DNA of 48,559 nucleotides from assembly GCA_022573715.1 (NCBI GenBank), contig JACZTL010000023.1, positions 1 through 48,559 of the forward strand. The letters are read 5' to 3'. Within the stretch, counting starts at the first letter, position 1. Every line of letters starts with the position of its first letter. Below, piece by piece: positions 36,427 through 44,801 of this stretch. The DNA comes from Bacteroidota bacterium. Lineage in GTDB: Bacteria > Bacteroidota > Ignavibacteria > Ignavibacteriales > Ignavibacteriaceae. The notes beneath the pieces were generated by a model that did not search any database, had not been told where the DNA came from, and saw only the letters and a program-made list of their open reading frames with translations. The position numbers and the translations under genes were made by a program.

Positions 36427-38895
36427 ATGTTTTCAAAAACCTCTCAATTTTCAAACAAACAAGTTGTTAAAAGAATTTTAATAATACTATCAATTCTATT
36501 TTTGGTTTTTTACAAAAGCTCGAGCTCTTCCATAGATTACACTATTAGCAGTATTTTTAATGAAATTAGGGGAGAGGTGCAACCGGACACAAATATTATA
36601 TTAATAACCATATCTGCCGATGATATTTCTCAAATAGGACCCTGGCCGATAAAACGAAGCTATTATGCTTTACTCGTAAACAGCTTAACAAAATTAAAAG
36701 CCAAAAAAATAGGACTCGAAGTTTTTCTAACAGCAAAATTTGCTACACAAACTCTATACGATAATTTGCTTGTGAAGGAAGCTGAGAAATCCGGGAATGT
36801 TGTGTTTAGCGCTTTGGCAGGTGGAATAAATGAAAAAGATAAAAAATATATTACGGATTCACTCAGTTTTCCCAGTCCAAAATTATTAAATGATAACCTG
36901 AAGATTGGACATATAAATTATATTAGCGAACCTGGGATACAGATTCCAATTCAAATAGAAAAAGGTAATGAAAAAGTTAATTCATTCTCAGCCGAATTGG
37001 CTGGAGATGATTTTTATTTAACTGCACCAAGTAAAATTGAAGTGAATTTCACTTCCTCATGGACAAAATTTAAGCAGTACAGTTTGTTAGAATTTTACCG
37101 ACTGGTTGTTGCAAAATCTGATGAACTCAAAAATTTTAAAAATAAGATAATATTAATTGGAATTACTGACCCACAAATTACAGGGAAATTAAAAAGCACT
37201 TTTGACGAACAAATGCCTGGTTTGGCTGTTCACGCTTTTGCGTTGGATAATCTATTAAACAAAAATTTTATAAAAAATAACTGGTTTCTGTCATCAACTA
37301 TTTTCTTTCTAATTTTATTAACAATTGTCATAATTGTGCAAAATAAAAACAGCAAAGCAAATACATTAAAATTCTATTTAATAACATTTGCATCTTTTTT
37401 TGCTATTTCATTTTTCATATACGAGTTCTTAAACATAAAACTTTTTTATTCACTTTTTATTATTCCCTTATTTGCTATTTCAATGGTTGATTTATTCTAT
37501 TACACAGCCGGTGAAAAGTTAAAGCTAAAAATTGCAATCGATGAAGCAGATCTTTTTAAATCATTGCTAAAAAATAAAGAAGTTGAATTATCGGCTATGC
37601 AAAATGAGTTGAAGCATTCAACAATTGAGGAATCGGAGACATTGAATTCAAAAATTAAAATCTTAAAAGAAGAAATTGAAAAACTTAAAGGAAATGAAAA
37701 CGATAAAACAGAATCTGAATTAGAAGATATCGACAAAATTAAAAACTTTCACGAAATTATTTATAAATCCAAAGTGATGAACCAAATAGTGGATTTGATA
37801 GGTAAAGTTGCCCCGGAAAATGCAAACATTTTAATTTTGGGAGAAAGCGGAACTGGAAAAGAACTTGTTGCAAAGGCAATTCACAAACTGAGCAAAAGAA
37901 GTAATAATAATTTTGTGACGGTAAACTGCGGAGCCTTATCGGATTCATTAATAGAAAGTGAATTGTTCGGCCATGTAAAGGGCGCTTTTACGGGTGCAGT
38001 TGCAGATAAAAAAGGAAGATTTGAGATTGCTGATAAAGGCACAATATTTTTGGATGAAATCGGCGAAGTAAGTGAAAGTTTTCAGGTCAAGCTTTTAAGA
38101 GTGATACAAAATGGGGATTATGAAAAAGTCGGCTCTGCTGAAACAAGTCATACCGATTTAAGAATTGTTGTTGCTACGAATAAAGACTTAGATAAGTTAG
38201 TTATGGAAAAGAAATTTAGGGAGGATTTGTTTTACAGACTTAATGTAATTAAGATATCTATCCCTCCATTAAGAAAAAGGAAAGAAGATATACTTCCGAT
38301 AGCGAATGGATTTCTTATGAAAGAATCTGAAAAAATAAAATTATCGGGTGCGGTTGCTACTGCACTAATTGATAATGATTGGAAGGGAAATATTAGGGAG
38401 TTGCAAGCAGTCTTAAAAAGAGCCGTTATTTTTGCAAAAGCTGCTAACAGAAATTTAATACAATTATCCGACCTACCGCCGGAAATGGTAAAAGCGGTAA
38501 AAATAAGTTTTGATGAACTGGTAATAGAATCATTGAGGGAAAAACATTTTTCATATTCCTCTATTTCAGAGACGGCAAACGAATTAGGGGGTATAAGCAG
38601 AACCGTAGTTTCTGAAAACTTCAGGGGTTATTCTTTCAAATGTTTTGTAGAAAATAATTTTAATATCGATTTAACTGTAGAAAAAATTTCGGGGTTGAAT
38701 AATAAGAAGTCAATAGAGGCTGTAGAAAACAAATTGAAATTGTTTTTAGATAATCTCAAATCCGATATAGAGAATTCAGGTTTAACAGATTTTGATGAAA
38801 TGAAAAAGAAATTCAAATCAAAGTATAAAAACCTGCCCCAAAAATTCCATATTTATTTGGATGAGGTAATTAAGTATTTATGGGGGGGAAGTTAA
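36427..38895 (+). CDS. Membrane-bound CHASE2-sigma-54 activator (AAA+)
   Basis: The product is 822 residues. An N-terminal membrane segment (about 16-29) leads to a periplasmic CHASE2 sensor domain (about 35-275, with DTNIILITISADDISQIGPW and GLEVFL). Three membrane helices follow (about 284-304, 315-335, 339-360), then a coiled coil (about 365-435). The sigma-54 interaction domain spans about 440-680: Walker A GESGTGKE (472-479), GAFTGA loop (519-524), Walker B TIFLDEIGEV (539-548), arginine finger FREDLFYRLN. A helix-turn-helix-like segment ISETANELGGISRTVV lies near 713-728, followed by a 95-residue helical tail; it is not the standard Fis helix. It presumably senses an external signal and activates RpoN promoters without a histidine kinase. 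It appears monocistronic. Confidence 0.88.
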   Translation: MFSKTSQFSNKQVVKRILIILSILFLVFYKSSSSSIDYTISSIFNEIRGEVQPDTNIILITISADDISQIGPWPIKRSYYALLVNSLTKLKAKKIGLEVFLTAKFATQTLYDNLLVKEAEKSGNVVFSALAGGINEKDKKYITDSLSFPSPKLLNDNLKIGHINYISEPGIQIPIQIEKGNEKVNSFSAELAGDDFYLTAPSKIEVNFTSSWTKFKQYSLLEFYRLVVAKSDELKNFKNKIILIGITDPQITGKLKSTFDEQMPGLAVHAFALDNLLNKNFIKNNWFLSSTIFFLILLTIVIIVQNKNSKANTLKFYLITFASFFAISFFIYEFLNIKLFYSLFIIPLFAISMVDLFYYTAGEKLKLKIAIDEADLFKSLLKNKEVELSAMQNELKHSTIEESETLNSKIKILKEEIEKLKGNENDKTESELEDIDKIKNFHEIIYKSKVMNQIVDLIGKVAPENANILILGESGTGKELVAKAIHKLSKRSNNNFVTVNCGALSDSLIESELFGHVKGAFTGAVADKKGRFEIADKGTIFLDEIGEVSESFQVKLLRVIQNGDYEKVGSAETSHTDLRIVVATNKDLDKLVMEKKFREDLFYRLNVIKISIPPLRKRKEDILPIANGFLMKESEKIKLSGAVATALIDNDWKGNIRELQAVLKRAVIFAKAANRNLIQLSDLPPEMVKAVKISFDELVIESLREKHFSYSSISETANELGGISRTVVSENFRGYSFKCFVENNFNIDLTVEKISGLNNKKSIEAVENKLKLFLDNLKSDIENSGLTDFDEMKKKFKSKYKNLPQKFHIYLDEVIKYLWGGS

Positions 38896-38962
38896 ATTTC
38901 TCTAAAATTATATCTATTAATTATAACTATCTACCACGACACGTTAAGTAAGTCATTTACTA

Positions 38963-38980
38963 TTACGACATTTGTCGTTA
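38963..38980. terminator. Short hairpin between convergent genes
   Basis: TTACGACA (38963-38970) and TGTCGTTA (38973-38980) pair with one mismatch around a two-base loop, overlapping the TAA stop of the minus-strand gene. The flanks are AT-rich but lack a strong T tract. It may serve as a weak terminator between two convergent genes. Confidence 0.3.
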
Positions 38981-40309
38981 TTTAATAAGAACCATTTTTT
39001 TGACCTTCAGAAAATTCTTATTGTTCTCAATAGATGTTGCTCTAATTGAATATAAATAAATGCCTGAAGATAATCCTGTACCATTAAAATGTATTTTGTG
39101 AATACCTGCCGGTTTATTATTTTCAACAAGTTTCGTAACCTTTTTGCCCAGTATATTATATACTACAATAGAGACATTACTTTCAAATGGAAGAGAATAT
39201 TGTATTATTGTACTGGGGTTAAACGGGTTAGGATAATTCTGCGAAATCGAATAGTTATTAGGTATAATATTTTTATTATCTATGCCGGTTATTAGACCAT
39301 TTCCGTTGTAATAAATTTTATTTATAACGCCTCCGCTGCCAGTTAAAACCCATCCGTTCTGATTATCCGGAAAACAAATATCATAAATTGCTAAATTTCT
39401 GAATGTGGTGTCGCTTGTCCAGGTTTTACCAGTGTCTGAACTAAAATAAATATTACTTTCGATGGTTGCCACTGCAACAGTAAAAGAGTTGCCGTTTTTT
39501 ATGAATTCGATATCCATTCCAAAAGAATTATCACTTACAACAGATGTATTCCAACTATTCCCACCATCCAATGTATAAAAAACTTTTCCGAAAGTATATG
39601 CAAAGCCAATGTCTTCGTTATAAAATTTTAATATGGTAAGATATGATGATACATTAGAAAAATTAGTTGTGTCCCAACTTACTCCGCCATTTGTAGTTTT
39701 GTAAAGTTTGTAAGGTTGTGTCATCGATTTAAAGAAATAACCTGTATTGGTGTTAACAAAGTCTATTCTTCTCCATTGATCCAAAATAAATCCCCCTTTA
39801 TGTATATTACTGGTAATCCAGTTTTGTCCACCGTCAGTTGTCTTTAATAGAATTGCAGTTACTGTATCGTCATTAATAACTTTATCACCCATAGCAACAC
39901 CATTTTGCAGATCAAACATTTCAATATAATTTATAAAATCTGTAATGGTTGTATCATAAAATTGTAACTGCCAGGTTATTCCCCCGTCAACTGTGTTTAA
40001 TATCTTTCCATTATCAGTGCCCAACCAGATATGGTCTTTATCAATAATTGAAACATCTATTACCATTTCAATTTGGTTATTAGCTGTGTCTCCATATTCT
40101 ATCATTGTCCAATTATTGCCTGAGTTAGTTGTTGTAAAGATTTTTTTATACCATCCTCCAATAACAACATTTTGACCATCAGAAGCGTCTATTGGGGAAT
40201 GACGTAAATTACCTTTATCAATGCCGTTTGTTTGTTCAACCCACTGGCTTTGTGGTAATATCGAGCAAGCAAGGAAAGAAAATGCTAATAGTATAAAAAC
40301 TTTTTTCAT
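38978..40309 (-). CDS. T9SS-sorted secreted YCF48/BNR-type beta-propeller protein
   Basis: The product is 443 residues. A signal peptide (VFILLAFSFLACSILPQ) precedes repeated propeller blades with the SGNNWTM, DGGITWQL, DGGQNWIT, NGGVSWDT, DGGNSWNT and TGKTWTSD motifs, the Asp-box/YCF48-like pattern. The C-terminal type A sorting domain (about 352-443) has ISQNYPNPFNPSTIIQYSLP and ends VKKMVLIK, so it is exported by type IX secretion and attached or released at the surface. No catalytic residues are visible; binding or structural roles are likely. It converges with the CHASE2 activator gene. Confidence 0.92.
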   Translation of the reverse strand: MKKVFILLAFSFLACSILPQSQWVEQTNGIDKGNLRHSPIDASDGQNVVIGGWYKKIFTTTNSGNNWTMIEYGDTANNQIEMVIDVSIIDKDHIWLGTDNGKILNTVDGGITWQLQFYDTTITDFINYIEMFDLQNGVAMGDKVINDDTVTAILLKTTDGGQNWITSNIHKGGFILDQWRRIDFVNTNTGYFFKSMTQPYKLYKTTNGGVSWDTTNFSNVSSYLTILKFYNEDIGFAYTFGKVFYTLDGGNSWNTSVVSDNSFGMDIEFIKNGNSFTVAVATIESNIYFSSDTGKTWTSDTTFRNLAIYDICFPDNQNGWVLTGSGGVINKIYYNGNGLITGIDNKNIIPNNYSISQNYPNPFNPSTIIQYSLPFESNVSIVVYNILGKKVTKLVENNKPAGIHKIHFNGTGLSSGIYLYSIRATSIENNKNFLKVKKMVLIK

Positions 40310-40430
40310 ATAAACCCCGTTTTATGACATATTAATATAAATAAACGTAGTAAATATTTGAATAATTATCAATGCTAAATAAAAAGGAGGAAAAAATAAC
40401 GAAAATTCTCAACAGGATTTAACTAATACT

Positions 40431-43400
40431 CTAATTATACTCATCCCAGCTTTTTACGGCAAGTTCATCTTCTTTGTAACGCGATAGTGCTTTAACAAAT
40501 CGGTCCGCTACCTGAACATTATTTATCAGGTTAATATTTAGATCTATAGATTTTCTTCTTATCATATAATCACTTTTAATTTCTTTTAAGTCTGTTCCTT
40601 TTGGAATGTTAATCACCAAATCAATTTTACCTTCATTTAGATAAGTAAGTACGTTAGGTTCTTTCTTTTCAAGAGGCCAGTGAAGCACCGTTGCATCCAT
40701 TCCGTTTGCTTTTAAAAAATCTGCCGTCCCTTTTGTTGCATAGAATTTTAATCCCATCTCATATAATTTTCTTGTAACCGGAAGCAACTGAGCTTTTTGT
40801 TTTAAATTACCCGTTGAAAGCATTACCGCTTTTGTGGGAATACCGAGTCCAATTGAAAGGATGCTTTTTAAAAACGCTTCGTTAATATCATCACCTAAAC
40901 AAGCAACCTCGCCCGTTGAAGCCATTTCTACGCCTAAAACAGGATCAGAACCCTTTAGTCTTGAAAAAGAAAATTGAGATGCTTTGACACCGACATAATC
41001 AACATCAAAAGACGATTTATCTATCTTTGGTACTTTCTCACCGAGCATTAGTTTTGTAGCAATGTCTATAAAATTCACTTTTAATACCTTGGAAACAAAC
41101 GGGAAACTTCGAGAAGCTCTCAAATTACATTCAATTACTTTTACTTCATTATCTTTTGCAATAAACTGAATATTAAATGGACCCGTAATTTTTAACGCTT
41201 CTGCAATTTTTTTAGTTACAATTTTTACTCGTCTCATTGTTTCCAGATAAGTTCTCTGGGGAGGTAAGACAATTGTAGCATCACCAGAGTGAACTCCCGC
41301 ATTCTCAACGTGCTCTGAAATGGCATAACAAAATAGTTTTCCGTTTTCGGCAACTGCATCTACGTCAATTTCTTTGGCATCAAGAATAAATTTACTTATT
41401 ACTATCGGGTGTTCCCTGCTTATCTCAGCTGCCTTTTTCAAAAATTCCTCAAGGTGCTTATCGTTTATTACCATACTCATTGCTGCGCCGCTTAAAACAT
41501 AACTTGGTCTTATCAGCACAGGATAACCGACTCTTTTTGCAAATGCTTTAGCTTTATTTAAACTTGTAAGTTCTTTCCAATCAGGCTGGTCTACTTTAAT
41601 GTTATCGAGTATTTGTGAAAATTTGTTCCTGTTTTCCGCATTATCAATATCGTCTGGAGATGTTCCTAATATCGGGATGTTTGCATTGTGAAGTTTCATA
41701 GCGAGATTATTTGGTATTTGTCCACCCATTGAGATGATAAGACCTTCCGGGAGTTCTTTCTCATAAATATCAAGAATTCTTTCAAATGATAATTCTTCAA
41801 AATAAAGTTTATCGCAAATATCATAATCGGTGCTTACTGTTTCCGGGTTATAGTTTATCATTATTGTGCGGTAATTCAGTTTGTTTAAAGTCATCACCGC
41901 ATTTACGCAGCACCAGTCAAATTCAACCGAAGATCCTATTCGGTAAGAACCGCTGCCAAGCACAACAATTTGATTTTCACTTGGGAAGGGTATGTCGTTC
42001 TCTTCGCCGTGATAAGTTAAATACAAATAATTTGTCTGTGCAGGAAACTCCGCCGCAAGTGTATCTATTTGTTTTACAACGGGTATTACATTTAAAGCTT
42101 TTCTGTACTTCCTAACTTCAAATTCACTGGAGTTTGTTAACGATGCCAATTGAAGGTCGGAAAAACCTTCTTTTTTTGCTTCCATCATTAATGAATAATC
42201 AATTTTATTAAGCTGTTTTTTCTTTAATTTCTTTTCGGTGTCAACAATGTTCTTCATTTTATAAAGGAACCATTTGTTGATCTTTGTCAATTTATGAATT
42301 TTTTCTATTGAGTAACCTTTTATTAGAGCTTTCGCAATTGCAAATATTCTTTTATCTGTCGGTACTGCTAATTCTTTGTCTAAATTTTTAAAAGTGATAT
42401 TATTTGAAACAAATCCTTTCATACCTATGTCAAGCATTCTAATTGCTTTTTGAAGTACTTCTTCGAACGATCTTCCCAAAGCCATTATTTCACCTACAGA
42501 TTTCATCTCGGTCCCAATGCGTGTACTTACCTGTTTGAATTTTTGAAGATCCCATCGAGGAAATTTTAAAGCGATATAATCCAAAGCCGGCTCAAAACAT
42601 GCCGATGTTTCTTTTGTAATAATATTTTCAATTTCATTTAAAGCATAACCCAAAGCAAGTTTTGTGGCGATGAAGGCAAGAGGATACCCGGTTGCCTTTG
42701 ATGCCAAAGCAGAACTACGGCTTAGTCTAGCGTTCACTTCTATAATTCTGTAATCGTCTGAATTAGGATCGAGTGCATATTGAATATTGCATTCACCTAT
42801 TACGCCTAAGTGGCGGATAAGTTTTATTCCGATGGATCTGAGCTTAAAATTCTCTGCTGCGGAAAGTGTTTGTACCGGTGCAATAACAACACTATCTCCG
42901 GTGTGAATACCCATTGGATCAATATTTTCCATAGAGCAAATGGTAATGCAGTTGTTGTGTTTATCCCTTACAATTTCATATTCAACTTCTTTCCATCCGT
43001 AAAGAGATTCTTCGATTAAAATTTGATTAGTAAAACGAAATGCTTTTTCTGCTTTTTCTATCAATTCTTTTTTGTTTTTTACAATTCCCGAACCTAGACC
43101 TCCGAGTGCATATGCAATACGTACCATTACCGGGAACCCTATTACTTCAGTGGCGGCAATTGCTTCATTAATATTTTTAGCAGTTCTGCTTACTGCCATT
43201 TTTAATCCTGCTTCCTTTACCTTTTTGTCAAAGCGAAATCTGTCTTCCGTATCTTGAATAGTTTTAATAGGTGTGCCTAATATTTTTATACCGTTTCTTT
43301 TTAAGATCCCTTTTTTATGGAGATCAACACCTACGTTAAGAGCTGTTTGACCACCGAACTGTAGAAGAATGCTGTCGGGTTTTTCTTTTTTAATTATCCT

Positions 43401-43625
43401 TTTTACAAAATTTGTTTTGATGGGTACAAAGTAAACTTTGTTGGCAAAGTCAGAAGAAGTCTGAATTGTAGCAATATTCGGATTGATAAGTACTGTAGTT
43501 ATTCCATCTTCTTTAAGTGCTTTTATTGCCTGGCTGCCGGAGTAATCAAATTCACCTGCCTGTCCAATTTGTAGTGCACCGGATCCTAAAATTAAAACTT
43601 TTTTCGGTAAATCTTTTTTTATCAT
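40431..43625 (-). CDS. carB: Carbamoyl-phosphate synthase large subunit
   Basis: This 1064-residue enzyme makes carbamoyl phosphate from bicarbonate, ATP and ammonia for arginine and pyrimidine synthesis. Both ATP-grasp halves are intact: the first starts VLILGSGALQIGQAGEFDYSG and carries EVNARLSRSSALASKATGYP, the second carries VVLGSGSYRIGSSVEFDWCC and ECNLRASRSFPFVSKVLKV. A C-terminal MGS-like allosteric domain follows (about 930-1064). Wording such as YFEELSFERILDIYEKE, IISMGGQIPNNLA and HVENAGVHSGDATIVLPPQ is closer to the animal CPS1/CAD type than to the E. coli type. Its ATG overlaps the carA stop by four bases. It is complete, unlike its partner. Confidence 0.97.
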   Translation of the reverse strand: MIKKDLPKKVLILGSGALQIGQAGEFDYSGSQAIKALKEDGITTVLINPNIATIQTSSDFANKVYFVPIKTNFVKRIIKKEKPDSILLQFGGQTALNVGVDLHKKGILKRNGIKILGTPIKTIQDTEDRFRFDKKVKEAGLKMAVSRTAKNINEAIAATEVIGFPVMVRIAYALGGLGSGIVKNKKELIEKAEKAFRFTNQILIEESLYGWKEVEYEIVRDKHNNCITICSMENIDPMGIHTGDSVVIAPVQTLSAAENFKLRSIGIKLIRHLGVIGECNIQYALDPNSDDYRIIEVNARLSRSSALASKATGYPLAFIATKLALGYALNEIENIITKETSACFEPALDYIALKFPRWDLQKFKQVSTRIGTEMKSVGEIMALGRSFEEVLQKAIRMLDIGMKGFVSNNITFKNLDKELAVPTDKRIFAIAKALIKGYSIEKIHKLTKINKWFLYKMKNIVDTEKKLKKKQLNKIDYSLMMEAKKEGFSDLQLASLTNSSEFEVRKYRKALNVIPVVKQIDTLAAEFPAQTNYLYLTYHGEENDIPFPSENQIVVLGSGSYRIGSSVEFDWCCVNAVMTLNKLNYRTIMINYNPETVSTDYDICDKLYFEELSFERILDIYEKELPEGLIISMGGQIPNNLAMKLHNANIPILGTSPDDIDNAENRNKFSQILDNIKVDQPDWKELTSLNKAKAFAKRVGYPVLIRPSYVLSGAAMSMVINDKHLEEFLKKAAEISREHPIVISKFILDAKEIDVDAVAENGKLFCYAISEHVENAGVHSGDATIVLPPQRTYLETMRRVKIVTKKIAEALKITGPFNIQFIAKDNEVKVIECNLRASRSFPFVSKVLKVNFIDIATKLMLGEKVPKIDKSSFDVDYVGVKASQFSFSRLKGSDPVLGVEMASTGEVACLGDDINEAFLKSILSIGLGIPTKAVMLSTGNLKQKAQLLPVTRKLYEMGLKFYATKGTADFLKANGMDATVLHWPLEKKEPNVLTYLNEGKIDLVINIPKGTDLKEIKSDYMIRRKSIDLNINLINNVQVADRFVKALSRYKEDELAVKSWDEYN

Positions 43626-44431
43626 TTTAGAGCCCTTAAGAATAAATCAAAAATAAATTCCGTATCATCTGGTCCGGGAGATGCTTCGGGATGAAACTGT
43701 GCGGCAAAAAATGGTTTTGATATATGAATTATTCCTTCGTTTGTTCCATCATTTTCATTTATAAACCATTCTCTCCAATCCATCGGAAGAGTTTCAGTAT
43801 TAACTGCATAACCGTGATTCTGTGATGTTATGTAACATTTCCTTGTTCCCAACTCATTACAAGGTTGGTTATGAGAACGATGCCCGTACTTCAATTTATA
43901 AGTATTGGCACCCACTGCAAGTGCAATAATTTGACTGCCTAAGCAAATACCCAAAAGGGGGAGTTCTTTCTTAATTGCCTTACGGACATTCTTTATTGTT
44001 TCCTTGCACATTTTAGGATTGCCAGGTCCATTTGAGATTATAATCCCGTCCGCTTTTTCATTCAAGAAATTGTAATCATAAGGTACTCTCAAAACAGTAA
44101 TATCTCTTTTTAGAAAAGCTTGAATTATATTGTTTTTAGTTCCGCAGTCTACAAGAATGATTTTCGTTTTACCTTTTTTATATTCTTCATTTACCTTCTT
44201 GGCTTTTGCTTTAGCCTCTTTGTGTTCTTTGTCAGTTCGAACAAGACCACCCAACTTCTTATACACATACTCTTTCCAATCTTCCTCTTTAACTTTATCC
44301 TCCTTGACAAACGCTTGATATTTAACTTTAAGCTTTGCGTGCCATTCTTCTTTTGTTGGTGCTCCTTTCAGCCACTCCACAATTTCATCTGCTCGTTTCG
44401 ACTTAGAAGGGTTTACATATATTAGACTCAT
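43622..44431 (-). CDS. carA: Chimeric frame: phage-like N-terminus fused to the CarA glutaminase domain
   Basis: This single 269-residue frame joins two unrelated parts. Residues about 82-269 are the class I glutamine amidotransferase domain of carbamoyl-phosphate synthase small subunit: KIILVDCGTKNNII, ISNGPGNPKMC, catalytic Cys163 in GICLGSQ, and His247/Glu249 in QFHPEASPGP. SQNHGYAV and NDGTNEGI are of the CPS1/CAD type. The normal CarA N-terminal domain (about 130-150 residues) is missing. Residues 1-80 (MSLIYVNPSKSKRADEIVEW, then lysine/glutamate-rich) do not resemble CarA. They look like a small phage protein and follow phage genes in the same direction. The join is near 44170-44195. 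As it stands CarA would lack its CarB docking region. Either a phage insertion/recombination or an assembly chimera is responsible. Confidence 0.85.
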   Translation of the reverse strand: MSLIYVNPSKSKRADEIVEWLKGAPTKEEWHAKLKVKYQAFVKEDKVKEEDWKEYVYKKLGGLVRTDKEHKEAKAKAKKVNEEYKKGKTKIILVDCGTKNNIIQAFLKRDITVLRVPYDYNFLNEKADGIIISNGPGNPKMCKETIKNVRKAIKKELPLLGICLGSQIIALAVGANTYKLKYGHRSHNQPCNELGTRKCYITSQNHGYAVNTETLPMDWREWFINENDGTNEGIIHISKPFFAAQFHPEASPGPDDTEFIFDLFLRALK

Positions 44432-44463
44432 AATTATATTTGATTGATTGATAATTCGACCTG

Positions 44464-44622
44464 CTATTTTTTAAAAGGTAATCCCGATGCTCTCGCTCCA
44501 AAGAATCCTTTCTGTTTCTCTGTTAAAGGCTGCCCATGAACTTCTCCATGACGTAATATCTTCCTTGCCTTACGACTAGAAATTACCTTTTTTCTGTTAA
44601 GATTTTTTGCTGCTCTTCCCAT
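44464..44622 (-). CDS. Small basic phage protein
   Basis: The product is 52 residues, rich in lysine and arginine. It begins GRAAKNLNRKKVISS, has KARKILRHGEVHGQPLTEKQ, and continues GFFGARASGLPFKK. The combination of a RHGxxxGxPLTxKQxxFFGA motif in a very short protein is frequent next to portal or capsid genes in phages. The function is unknown. Its ATG lies 26 bases inside the end of the 67-residue gene, so translation is probably coupled. The next frame downstream is the chimeric carA frame, starting 32 bases later. Confidence 0.7.
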   Translation of the reverse strand: MGRAAKNLNRKKVISSRKARKILRHGEVHGQPLTEKQKGFFGARASGLPFKK

Positions 44623-44800
44623 GATCCCAATAATCTTTTACTTTAATACTTTTAATTGCTTCCATTGGAATATAAATTCTATTGTCTTTATCATTATAAA
44701 TCGTTAGCCACCTATCTCCAAATGTAGGATGGTCTGACCCCTCAAAGATTTTCTTTTTATCATCTCGATATTCAATGGTTGTTTCAAATTTAATTGGCAT
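44597..44800 (-). CDS. Small phage-region hypothetical protein
   Basis: The product is 67 residues, beginning PIKFETTIEYRDDKKKIFEG, with RWLTIYNDKDNRIYIPMEAIKSIKV in the centre. The alternating pattern suggests a small beta-barrel or SH3-like fold. It starts one base after the portal stop. I do not recognise a family. Position and packing say it belongs to the phage morphogenesis cluster. Confidence 0.65.
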   Translation of the reverse strand: MPIKFETTIEYRDDKKKIFEGSDHPTFGDRWLTIYNDKDNRIYIPMEAIKSIKVKDYWDHGKSSKKS

Positions 44801-44801
44801 A

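Noticed and set aside
36427-38978. Sigma-54 (-24/-12) promoters near rpoN and the CHASE2 activator
   Set aside because: No GG-N10-GC arrangement with a convincing TGGCAC/TTGCA match was seen by eye in the adjacent non-coding gaps.
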